A DNA stretch of 15,214 bases from Bacteroidota bacterium (GTDB lineage: Bacteria; Bacteroidota; Bacteroidia; Flavobacteriales; Flavobacteriaceae), in contig JAACDY010000065.1 in assembly GCA_009936675.1 (NCBI GenBank), positions 1-15,214 on the forward strand, given 5' to 3'. This document shows, piece by piece, positions 1-7,087 of the stretch. Position 1 is the first letter of the stretch, and every line of letters starts with the position of its first letter. The notes below the pieces were generated by a model. It saw only the letters and a list, made by a program, of their open reading frames with translations. It did no database searches and had not been told where the DNA came from. A program made the translations under genes and the position numbers.

Positions 1-61
1 CCACACTCCCGAAAGAACTGGATTTTGAATCCAGCGCGTCTACCAGTTCCGCCACCGAGGC
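1..61 (-). tRNA. tRNA-Leu(CAA), 3' part beyond the window
   Basis: On the minus strand the sequence begins with a GCCTCGG 5' acceptor strand (61 down to 55), followed by a D-arm of leucine type (GGCGGAACTGGTAGACGC). The anticodon stem CTGGA/TCCAG pairs perfectly around a 7-base loop TTCAAAA. The anticodon is CAA (25-27), which reads the leucine codon UUG. A long variable arm starts after the anticodon stem, as expected of a class II tRNA such as tRNA-Leu. The T-arm and the 3' acceptor strand lie beyond the left edge, so the gene is partial only because of the window boundary. Confidence 0.93.
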
Positions 62-88
62 ATTTTGATTTTTGTTCAAAGTAGGGCA

Positions 89-116
89 CAAAAATAATAA
101 AATTTTTAGCCACCAA
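89..116 (-). promoter_or_regulatory. Bacteroidota-type promoter of the tRNA-Leu gene
   Basis: On the minus strand a TTG (116-114) lies 17 bases upstream of TATTTTTG (96-89). This fits the Bacteroidota housekeeping pattern, a -33 TTG and a -7 TAnnTTTG separated by about 17-23 bases. Transcription should begin near position 82, about 20 bases before the 5' end of the tRNA. Seen as a sequence match only; the start site is inferred. Confidence 0.55.
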
Positions 117-154
117 TTTAAAATTTTCAATAAGGTGATGCATTAATTTATTTT

Positions 155-162
155 TAAATTTG
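155..162 (+). promoter_or_regulatory. -7 box (TAnnTTTG) upstream of prs
   Basis: TAAATTTG matches the Bacteroidota -7 consensus exactly. The -33 element is weak: GTG at 135-137, 17 bases upstream, in place of TTG. Transcription would start near 168, leaving only about 11 untranslated bases before the prs ATG at 179. No Shine-Dalgarno sequence is visible, which is usual in this phylum. In AT-rich DNA a chance match is possible. Confidence 0.4.
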
Positions 163-178
163 TCGATAACTATTTTTT

Positions 179-1111
179 ATGGAAACTCCCGCAAAAATTT
201 TTGCTTGTACTCAAAGTGCAGCCCTAGGTAAAGTAATCGCCGAGCACTTTGGAATTGAGATTGGAAATGTTAACTTTTCACGTTATAGCGACGGGGAGTT
301 TCAACCTTCCTTTGAAGAGTCCGTTCGTGGTGCTCGTATATTTATCGTCGGTTCTACCCACCCCTCTTCCGAAAACTTGATGGAGATGCTGTTGATGCTC
401 GACGCTGCAAAACGCGCTTCGGCACGCCACATCACCGCAGTGATGCCCTATTTTGGTTGGGCAAGACAAGACCGAAAAGACAAACCCAGAGTACCTATAG
501 GAGCCAAATTGATTGCAAAACTTTTAGAATCGGCTGGAGCGACACGCATCATCACTATGGACTTGCACGCCGATCAAATCCAAGGATTTTTTGAAAAACC
601 TGTGGATCATCTGTTTGCCTCCACCATTTTCCTGCCCTATATCAATTCACTCAATCTATCCGATTTGACAATTGCCTCTCCCGACATGGGGGGTTCCAAA
701 CGTGCTTATGCCTATTCCAAATTCCTCAGTAGTGATGTGGTCATTTGTTACAAACAAAGAGAAAAGGCCAATATCATTTCGCATATGGAGCTCATTGGAA
801 ACGTTGAAGGTAAAAATGTAATCTTGGTAGACGATATGGTTGACACGGCCGGAACACTGACCAAAGCCGCTGATTTGATGAAGGAACGAGGTGCTGTTTC
901 TGTTCGTGCAATCTGCACACATGCCCTGCTTTCTGGCAATGCCTATGAAAAAATTGAAGGCTCACAACTCGAAGAATTAATTGTTACCGATTCTATCCCT
1001 GCAAAAGTTAGCCACCCTAAAGTAAAAGTGTTATCTTGCGCCCCATTATTCGCTGAAGTGATGAAAAACGTTCATTACAATCAGTCAATAAGTTCAAAAT
1101 TTGTAATGTAA
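179..1111 (+). CDS. prs: Ribose-phosphate pyrophosphokinase (PRPP synthetase)
   Basis: Makes 5-phosphoribosyl 1-diphosphate from ribose 5-phosphate and ATP in the cytoplasm, feeding purine, pyrimidine, histidine, tryptophan and NAD synthesis. The 310-residue length is normal for class I enzymes. Visible hallmarks, in order, are YSDGEF (36-41), the PYFGWARQDRK block (90-100), the metal-binding DLHADQIQGFF stretch (128-138), a flexible-loop K192-x-R194, and the PRPP-binding loop VDDMVDTAGTL (217-227). The ATG at 179 leads straight into the conserved KIFACTQS start of Bacteroidota homologues. It is followed 10 bases later by rplY and probably shares its transcript, which would end at the terminator at 1790-1821. 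No anomaly seen. Confidence 0.97.
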   Translation: METPAKIFACTQSAALGKVIAEHFGIEIGNVNFSRYSDGEFQPSFEESVRGARIFIVGSTHPSSENLMEMLLMLDAAKRASARHITAVMPYFGWARQDRKDKPRVPIGAKLIAKLLESAGATRIITMDLHADQIQGFFEKPVDHLFASTIFLPYINSLNLSDLTIASPDMGGSKRAYAYSKFLSSDVVICYKQREKANIISHMELIGNVEGKNVILVDDMVDTAGTLTKAADLMKERGAVSVRAICTHALLSGNAYEKIEGSQLEELIVTDSIPAKVSHPKVKVLSCAPLFAEVMKNVHYNQSISSKFVM

Positions 1112-1121
1112 AAACAATTTC

Positions 1122-1769
1122 ATGAAATCGATTACTATCAAAGGATCCAAAAGAGAAAGCGTAGGCAAGGTTGCGACCAAGGCCTTACGTAATGCTGATA
1201 AAGTTCCCTGCGTATTATATGGCGGTGAAAACCCACTCCATTTTTCCGCAAATGAACTTGATTTCAGCAAATTAGTTTACACCCCCAATGCCCACACTGT
1301 CGTTCTTGACATCAATGGAGATCAAAAAATCAATGCCATTCTTCAGGACATTCAGTTTCACCCTGTAAGTGACAAAATTTTACATGTTGATTTCTTTCAA
1401 CTTTCCGACGACAAAGAGGTGAATATGGAAATACCCGTTGTCATAGAGGGCTCTGCCCCCGGAGTGATGCTTGAGGGAGGTACCTTAGTTGTAAGTAAAC
1501 GCAAACTCAAGGTTAGAGCCTTGCCCAAAGATTTACCCGATTTAATCAATGTTGATATTTCTTCACTCAAATTGGGAGATAAAATTTCAATTGTCGATTT
1601 GGAAAGTGAAAATTTCATCATCCTCCATCCCGACAATACAGTAGTATGTAAAGTGCGAACCTCTAGAGCTTCTATGAGTATTGAAGAAGAAGTAGCATTA
1701 GAAGGAGATGCTACAGAAGAAGGAGCAGAAGCTACTGCGGAGGGCGACAGCAGCTCTGGAGAAGAATAA
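1122..1769 (+). CDS. rplY: 50S ribosomal protein L25 / general stress protein CTC
   Basis: Binds 5S rRNA in the large ribosomal subunit. At 215 residues it is the long CTC/TL5 form: an N-terminal L25 beta-barrel (about 5-95), which carries the RNA-binding face, then the C-terminal beta domain (about 100-190) with the typical VVIEGSAPGV and KVRALPKDLPD stretches. It ends in a low-complexity acidic tail rich in Glu, Ala, Gly and Ser (about 187-215), common in Bacteroidota L25. It starts 10 bases after the prs stop and is the last gene before a strong terminator, so prs-rplY looks like one unit. The prs-rplY-pth order is familiar from many bacteria. Confidence 0.96.
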   Translation: MKSITIKGSKRESVGKVATKALRNADKVPCVLYGGENPLHFSANELDFSKLVYTPNAHTVVLDINGDQKINAILQDIQFHPVSDKILHVDFFQLSDDKEVNMEIPVVIEGSAPGVMLEGGTLVVSKRKLKVRALPKDLPDLINVDISSLKLGDKISIVDLESENFIILHPDNTVVCKVRTSRASMSIEEEVALEGDATEEGAEATAEGDSSSGEE

Positions 1770-1789
1770 ACAACTTCGATCAATTATTC

Positions 1790-1821
1790 AAAAAAGCATC
1801 TCCTCTTGAGATGCTTTTTTT
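1790..1821 (+). terminator. Intrinsic terminator after rplY
   Basis: A perfect inverted repeat with AAAAAAGCATCTC at 1790-1802, a 5-base loop (1803-1807), and the complementary arm at 1808-1820, followed by T1821. It forms a 13-bp stem with a GC-containing 7-bp core and a run of seven T on the 3' side. Six A on the 5' side give a T run on the other strand too, so it could work in both directions. It lies 21 bases past the rplY stop and only 12 bases before the pth start. Confidence 0.92.
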
Positions 1822-1832
1822 AATTTTACAAT

Positions 1833-2459
1833 ATGCTATTCAGGTGGCTTTTTGGCAAATCAAAACCCATTGACATGACTAAATACTTGATTGTAGGTTT
1901 GGGAAATACAGGTAATGAATATCATAAAACCCGGCACAATATCGGTTTTGAGGTCGTTGATTTTATGGCCGAAAAGTATGAGGTTCAAATGACAGATCTC
2001 AAATTGGGAGCAATGGGAAGCTTTAACCACAAAGGCAAAAAAATTATTCTACTCAAACCTTCAACCTTTATGAACCGCAGTGGTAAATCGGTCAGGTATT
2101 GGACTTTAAAGGAAAACATAGCCCTTGAAAACATTCTCATCATCACAGACGATCTTCACCTCCCCTTTTCATTGTTACGACTGAAAGGCAATGGCAGTGA
2201 CGGTGGTCACAATGGCCTAAAAGACATAGAATCCCAACTCAACACTCCACATTACCCAAGGCTGCGGTTTGGTATCAAAAGTGAAGAAAAAACATTCAAT
2301 CAGGTTGATTTTGTTTTGGGCAAATTCACTGAAAAAGAAGCTGAGAAGGTGACCAAAACACTTCCGAAATGCAGCGATATTGTCCTTTCCTTTACCCAAA
2401 TGGGTCTGGACAGAACTATGAATAAATTCAACACCAAACCTCCTAAGGAGATGTCCTAA
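1833..2459 (+). CDS. pth: Peptidyl-tRNA hydrolase
   Basis: Releases peptides from peptidyl-tRNA that has dropped off ribosomes, recycling tRNA. The active-site residues of the bacterial Pth family are all present: N25 in GLGN, the catalytic H35 in TRHNIG, N81 in FMNRSG, D106 in TDDLHLP, and N127 in GGHNG. The ATG at 1833 adds 14 residues (a basic, aromatic MLFRWLFGKSK stretch) before a second ATG at 1875, where E. coli-type proteins begin. Flavobacterial Pth proteins often carry such an extension, so I keep the longer form, but 1875 is possible. A terminator sits 12 bases upstream and no good promoter is visible. Its last 17 bases overlap the 3' end of the opposing lipoprotein gene. Confidence 0.95.
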   Translation: MLFRWLFGKSKPIDMTKYLIVGLGNTGNEYHKTRHNIGFEVVDFMAEKYEVQMTDLKLGAMGSFNHKGKKIILLKPSTFMNRSGKSVRYWTLKENIALENILIITDDLHLPFSLLRLKGNGSDGGHNGLKDIESQLNTPHYPRLRFGIKSEEKTFNQVDFVLGKFTEKEAEKVTKTLPKCSDIVLSFTQMGLDRTMNKFNTKPPKEMS

Positions 2460-3117
2460 AAACCCCTACCGTCGAGTGAGAAAGATTTCCCTGCTGATCT
2501 TTGGCAGTGACCTTCCAATAGTAATAACGATCTGGGATCAACTCGACAGAGACAGTGGTCGTTGTTAAACCCTTTGCAGCCAAATTCAAATCATCGGGAT
2601 CTGCTCCCAAATAAACATCATAACTCTCTATATCGTTGTCCAAATCGACCGCCTCCCATCTCAGTGTGAAAGCTCCATTCTCTAGACTGATTTGTTCATT
2701 GTTTTCTGGACTTAGCAGCTTTGCTGGAAAAGGGAAGTGGCTGCTGATGGAAAGCCCCTCCAGATAAAAAGTCCAAACTTTGCTTTGGGTGACGTTTTCT
2801 GTCTGTTCAGATTTGGAATTGATCCACCAAGAATATTGTTTGCCACGATCCAACACCATACTTGAAAAAAGTCGTATGCTTCGTTTTTTTTGATCCACAT
2901 TGGTTAAAATGTCTCTGACCACCAACTCGTATTCGTCTGTATGGGCAGCCTCTTGCCACACAAAATTTACTTGGCTCTGCTGATCGCTCACCACAACAGC
3001 CGTGTTGCAATTATCATTGTTCTCAGGGGCGATCAAAAGTGCAGCTTCGGGATCGGGAATGACCTCTTTCTTACAAGCCATCAACATCAATAAAAACAAA
3101 AACAAATACCTTTTCAT
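2443..3117 (-). CDS. Lipoprotein with two fibronectin-III-like modules
   Basis: A 224-residue protein whose N-terminus is a classic lipoprotein signal: MKR, a hydrophobic core, then the lipobox LMAC with C15 as the lipidated residue and a KKE start of the mature chain. The rest looks like two fibronectin-III or surface-layer beta-sandwich modules (about 24-117 and 131-222). Each opens with L-[IL]-[AS]-PEN and carries YSWW or YYYWKVTAKD strands late in the fold. No enzyme motif is visible, so a binding or scaffold role at the outer membrane is inference. The ATG overlaps the stop of the protease gene by one base (TAATG), implying one transcript and translational coupling. Its own stop lies within pth. 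The module resembles one inside the protease (about 774-862). Confidence 0.85.
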   Translation of the reverse strand: MKRYLFLFLLMLMACKKEVIPDPEAALLIAPENNDNCNTAVVVSDQQSQVNFVWQEAAHTDEYELVVRDILTNVDQKKRSIRLFSSMVLDRGKQYSWWINSKSEQTENVTQSKVWTFYLEGLSISSHFPFPAKLLSPENNEQISLENGAFTLRWEAVDLDNDIESYDVYLGADPDDLNLAAKGLTTTTVSVELIPDRYYYWKVTAKDQQGNLSHSTVGVFRTSP

Positions 3118-6100
3118 TAACGCTTTAAGAGTTTAAAATTTTCTATTCTCTCGCCCGAAATCACACGAATCAAATACACCCCGGGAGGATAATAATCTAC
3201 TGGAATTGGACAGCTTCTATTGAATGGATTAAGGACAACTTCTTTGTGATACAAAAGATCACCCTCTAAATTAAAAAATAAAATTTCCGCTTGCATGGCA
3301 GCTCCTCCAACATCAACATGAACAGTTTCTGACGCAGGATTGGGATAAATATTCGAATCCTCTGCTACATATATTTCTTTCACCAGACTTCCCTGACAAC
3401 TCAAATCTGTAGTAACCTCCAAGGTGTTCAATCCCGCCCGAAGGGCCAAATGATGCCTTCCCGTTTTATAGGTGTAATTATTACCATTGAGACGAAGTCT
3501 ATAATTTTCTGCCCCTGATAAATCAACCGTTACCGATAAATCTTTTGCATTGAGTTGAGTGACTAAACTCAAAGGATCAGGATCTAACAATGATGTAGTA
3601 TAACAGCTTTCAAAATCGGTATTGTTGGGAGAGCTGATGCATATTGAATAATCCCCCTTGGCCAGATTGGGAATCTTTATTTCACTTTCATGAGTAAATG
3701 ATTCTGCCTTTTCAAAACCATTGGGTCCACTGATGTTGAGTTGATAATCGAATTGAGCGACGGCTGAAATGGAAATGGTGCCATTGTTTTTACCAATACA
3801 AGTGGGATTTGACTTTTTTAAACTAAAATTATCGTTGGAATAGAGATCACAAACATCTCCCAAACCGTCCTCGTTAGAGTCAGATTGATCTGCATTGGAA
3901 ATCGTCGGGCAATTGTCCAAGGTATCCGGCACCCCATCATTGTCTGAATCCGAAACAACCGAACCTTTGAAACAAACACTGATCGAAAAAGCGTTCACAA
4001 AACCTAAGATAAGATCATCAAACCGATCTTCTACCTCAAGTCTCCATCTGCCTTTAAGGTTTTTTCCGTTAAAGACTGATAAGTCTCCTTGGGGTCGATA
4101 CCTTCCTGTATAAGGTGGTAATGCAAAAACAATGGGTGCGGTGGCCTCTTGATCAAAGGCCGTTTCTATGTAATCCTCCTGATCATCACCGAGATTTTGA
4201 GCCAATTTAACTTTGGTGTTATCTGGAGCGACCAAGTAAATTGATATATCTTCAATATAGCTGTGATCTATGGTCACATTAACATTGAGATCTTCGATCA
4301 CTGCCTGATCGTATATGTCTAAATTTACCCCCGTGGTTCCGGGAAAACTACCTCTCGCATCAACGATTCGAGTCGGCAAACCACTCGCAGCATAAGTATT
4401 GCAATTGACCGAATAAGTACTAAAGCTTCCCACTTCGGAATAGGCTCCCTCACCACAAGCATTGATGGGCTTCACCCTCCAAAAATAAGCAGTTGAAAAA
4501 TACAAACCTTCTATGGCGGTAGAGGAGGATTCGATAGTTTTGGAAAGGGTTAAACTCGAAAAGGTTTCCGAATCGGAAACTTCAACCCTGTATTGGTCGG
4601 CGTTTTGCAGTGCGGTCCAACTCAAACTTACGGTTCGGCTCTGTTCTTGTTCAGAATTGGCAGGAGCCAAAAGTTGAATTCCTTGAAAGTCATCTTTTCT
4701 GATTTTCCCCTCCAAATCAATCGAACGGGTCAGGGTCTGTCCTACTGCCCTTAAAGTCAAGAACAAATCCTGAGTAGGAAGATTTTCAAAACCCGAAATA
4801 TTTATGATTCCGGAAGAGTCTGAGTCTGTCAGCTGAGATTTGGAAAACTGAGCAGAAAGGGCGGAAGGAAGTTCGCTGAAACTCAAGCTTACACTTTCGT
4901 CAGTATCCGAAAAAGTCTCAAAATCAAAAGCGAAAGTCACGTCGTCTTGACAAACCTCTTGCTCAAAACGGTCAAATGTCAATACAAAAGGAGCCGGGGT
5001 GATTTCGATGTCGTAGGCGTTGACAGCAAAATAAATGGAGTTGTCGGGTACAATTTTGATCCTGATCTGGTCAGAAGTGATTCCCCCTGGAACAGTTATT
5101 AACTCAACGCCATCGTTGGGTGTAGAGGAAAGCAAGGGTGTTTCGAAAGTATCTCCTCCGTCTGTGGATAAAAATACCGAGACAAATTTTGTATTGATGG
5201 GCGCCTGATCGGTTTGTGCAACCTCCCAAGTCAAAGTTTGTTTGGATCCCGCTTCCCAAAGAATACCTTCTTGATTTTGTGAACTGACTTTAAAAGGTCC
5301 TGCATCGGAAATGATTTTAAGGGCTTTGATATCAAAAGCCATTCTCCCTTCAGCACCTGCGGATGCGGGATAACGATCTCTTGCCGTTACTGCCCAAGTC
5401 ATTGTTCTATCGACCAAAGACACGGTTTCCCATTGACCTCCTGTTTGTGGGTTTTCCATTGTCAAATTCCCTTCCAAAACTGCATCCATTTGTGGAACGG
5501 TTCTGATGGGGCTGACGGAAGGCGGCAGGGATCTTGCCTGAGCCCCTAAGTGATTGTAAGGTCCAAAATTGGAAGCATCCACCTGACCTGAATCCAATTG
5601 CTCCCAACAATAATACAACGTATCCCCGTCGGGATCACTACCCGTAGCTTTGAGTTCATAGGCCGTTCCAATAGGTAAGGTATAATCCCGATCGGCAGAG
5701 ACAGTGGGGATTTGATTTTCATTGGTGGCCGATAGATAACAGGATTTTAAGTCGATATACTCGTTGATGTTATGTATGCTGTTGTAATGAAAATAAGGGT
5801 CACTATGGAATTGAACATTGTCAAAACCAACAAGCCCAGCATATCCCATAATGGTCGAACCACTTCCTGGTTCTGAATTGAAACCTTCAAACTCGTTTTG
5901 GTGAGAAAAAGTATGAAAAGCTCCAAATTGATGCCCCATTTCATGGGTCACATAGTCTATGTCAAAGTGATCATTCAGAAAAGGGTCATTTGCAGTACCC
6001 TGAAAAGAATGTGCGCTAAAAGCTCCTCCTTTGATACCATTTTGGCAAACATTCCCCACAGAACCAGCATTGCCGTTTCCTCCGCTTCTGGCATAAGCAA

Positions 6101-6998
6101 ACAGATGGCCTATATCATAATTCTCAGCGCCAAATTCATCGTCTAAAACCTTTTGAACCTCTGAGTTTAAATCATTATCGTAGGGGTCAGTGTCGACGTT
6201 GGGGAAGATTAAATCGATTCCTGTAACCAGTTCCAAGTGTATGCCCAATTCTGTTTCAAAAATTTCATTAACGCGATTGATGGTACTGACCACAGCCGCA
6301 TAGGCATCCTCCTTATTGGTTCCATTGGAGGGATCATCGTCTCCCCAAAAAGAGGTATAGCCCCCTGTGGTTGAAATGGCCAGTCTAAATGTTTTGATGA
6401 CACCCGAATTCGCTTTTCTAAAACTTTTACGGTCGGTATTAGACAAGCTTAAATCTCTCCAATTGTTTGCTAGAGAAGTCGTGCATTCGAATTTTCCTAA
6501 AGTGGTTTCCGCTGATCGCTCATAAGACAGATAACGATTTTTTCGCTCCCCTAGAGGCTGTAAAAATCTACTTTCTCCGTTGGGATATCGTATCCAAGCA
6601 TTGATTCCTATGGGCGTGTGGGAAAGTCTGATATGAACATCTGGGCGTTCTTTACTTCTTCCAACAAAAGTTCTGATCTCGGGAAATGCAGCTTGCAAGT
6701 CAGCAGATAACACCGCTGCGTTTTTTAGCTCAAAAACCTCCTCTTTCCCCCATTCGTTGGGTAAAACCATTTCCAATTGGTCTTTTCCTGCCATAAAATT
6801 GATCCCCTTGGAAGGGATCAATGTATTTTGAAAAGCATCCGCATCTAAATCCATCACAAAGCGCCCCTTATCATCCGAAATGGGTAAATGTCCTATGGGA
6901 TCATCTGAAACCAATGACCAAAATTGCTGTGCATGGACACCCGACAAACCAATAAATAGTGTAAAAAGTAAATAAAGACAAATTCGATATAATGTCAA
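3117..6998 (-). CDS. Secreted reprolysin-like (M12B) metalloprotease with P-domain and T9SS sorting domain
   Basis: A 1293-residue multidomain zinc protease. In order: a signal peptide with hydrophobic core LYLLFTLFIGLSG and likely cleavage after VHA (about residue 23); a propeptide-like region (about 24-200); a metzincin catalytic domain with HEMGHQFGAFH (352-362) fitting HExxHxxGxxH, and a Met-turn at SGSTIMGYA (M384); Ig-like beta regions (about 430-770); a fibronectin-III-like module (about 774-862); a proprotein-convertase P-domain (about 890-1010); an Asp/Asn-rich calcium-binding stretch of thrombospondin type 3 kind with two cysteines (about 1017-1051); and a C-terminal T9SS type A sorting domain starting at IYPNP (1217-1221) and ending KLLKR. 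It should be exported by Sec, then by T9SS, to the surface or medium. The only in-frame start is TTG at 6998 (or ATT at 7001); a better ATG at 7018 is out of frame, see findings. Its substrate is not apparent. Confidence 0.9.
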   Translation of the reverse strand: MTLYRICLYLLFTLFIGLSGVHAQQFWSLVSDDPIGHLPISDDKGRFVMDLDADAFQNTLIPSKGINFMAGKDQLEMVLPNEWGKEEVFELKNAAVLSADLQAAFPEIRTFVGRSKERPDVHIRLSHTPIGINAWIRYPNGESRFLQPLGERKNRYLSYERSAETTLGKFECTTSLANNWRDLSLSNTDRKSFRKANSGVIKTFRLAISTTGGYTSFWGDDDPSNGTNKEDAYAAVVSTINRVNEIFETELGIHLELVTGIDLIFPNVDTDPYDNDLNSEVQKVLDDEFGAENYDIGHLFAYARSGGNGNAGSVGNVCQNGIKGGAFSAHSFQGTANDPFLNDHFDIDYVTHEMGHQFGAFHTFSHQNEFEGFNSEPGSGSTIMGYAGLVGFDNVQFHSDPYFHYNSIHNINEYIDLKSCYLSATNENQIPTVSADRDYTLPIGTAYELKATGSDPDGDTLYYCWEQLDSGQVDASNFGPYNHLGAQARSLPPSVSPIRTVPQMDAVLEGNLTMENPQTGGQWETVSLVDRTMTWAVTARDRYPASAGAEGRMAFDIKALKIISDAGPFKVSSQNQEGILWEAGSKQTLTWEVAQTDQAPINTKFVSVFLSTDGGDTFETPLLSSTPNDGVELITVPGGITSDQIRIKIVPDNSIYFAVNAYDIEITPAPFVLTFDRFEQEVCQDDVTFAFDFETFSDTDESVSLSFSELPSALSAQFSKSQLTDSDSSGIINISGFENLPTQDLFLTLRAVGQTLTRSIDLEGKIRKDDFQGIQLLAPANSEQEQSRTVSLSWTALQNADQYRVEVSDSETFSSLTLSKTIESSSTAIEGLYFSTAYFWRVKPINACGEGAYSEVGSFSTYSVNCNTYAASGLPTRIVDARGSFPGTTGVNLDIYDQAVIEDLNVNVTIDHSYIEDISIYLVAPDNTKVKLAQNLGDDQEDYIETAFDQEATAPIVFALPPYTGRYRPQGDLSVFNGKNLKGRWRLEVEDRFDDLILGFVNAFSISVCFKGSVVSDSDNDGVPDTLDNCPTISNADQSDSNEDGLGDVCDLYSNDNFSLKKSNPTCIGKNNGTISISAVAQFDYQLNISGPNGFEKAESFTHESEIKIPNLAKGDYSICISSPNNTDFESCYTTSLLDPDPLSLVTQLNAKDLSVTVDLSGAENYRLRLNGNNYTYKTGRHHLALRAGLNTLEVTTDLSCQGSLVKEIYVAEDSNIYPNPASETVHVDVGGAAMQAEILFFNLEGDLLYHKEVVLNPFNRSCPIPVDYYPPGVYLIRVISGERIENFKLLKR

Positions 6999-7059
6999 AA
7001 TTGATTTTTTAGATTCATAATTTAAAAAAAAGAATAGGAAACCAGACGCATTTTAGATG

Positions 7060-7067
7060 TACTTTTG
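7060..7067 (+). promoter_or_regulatory. -7 box (TAnnTTTG) upstream of ribF
   Basis: TACTTTTG matches the Bacteroidota -7 consensus. No TTG is present 17-23 bases upstream, so only half of the promoter is recognisable. The expected start of transcription is near 7073-7075, giving a leader of about 13-15 bases before the ATG at 7088. The box overlaps a short inverted repeat (7063-7080). This 89-base divergent intergenic region must also hold the protease promoter, for which I see no good match. Confidence 0.4.
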
Positions 7068-7080
7068 ATAAAAATCAAAA
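7063..7080. repeat. Inverted repeat TTTTGAT-4-ATCAAAA at the ribF promoter
   Basis: Two perfect 7-base arms (7063-7069 and 7074-7080) are separated by AAAA. The left arm overlaps the -7 box and the right arm covers the expected transcription start of ribF. This position would suit an operator for a dimeric repressor. AT-rich intergenic DNA also produces such palindromes by chance, and no matching second copy was seen in the window. Confidence 0.35.
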
Positions 7081-7087
7081 TTTTTAG

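Noticed and set aside
1700..1769. Low-complexity acidic end of rplY as a frameshift artefact
   Set aside because: Glu/Ala-rich tails are usual in Bacteroidota L25 proteins and the frame ends normally before the terminator.
1821..1828. TAATTTTA as a -7 box for pth
   Set aside because: It lacks the final G, has no TTG at the right distance and coincides with the terminator tail; chance is likely.
5898..6146. Plus-strand open frame of 82 codons inside the protease gene
   Set aside because: It lies antisense to the zinc-binding region of a gene with clear domain motifs; no homology-like pattern is visible in its translation.
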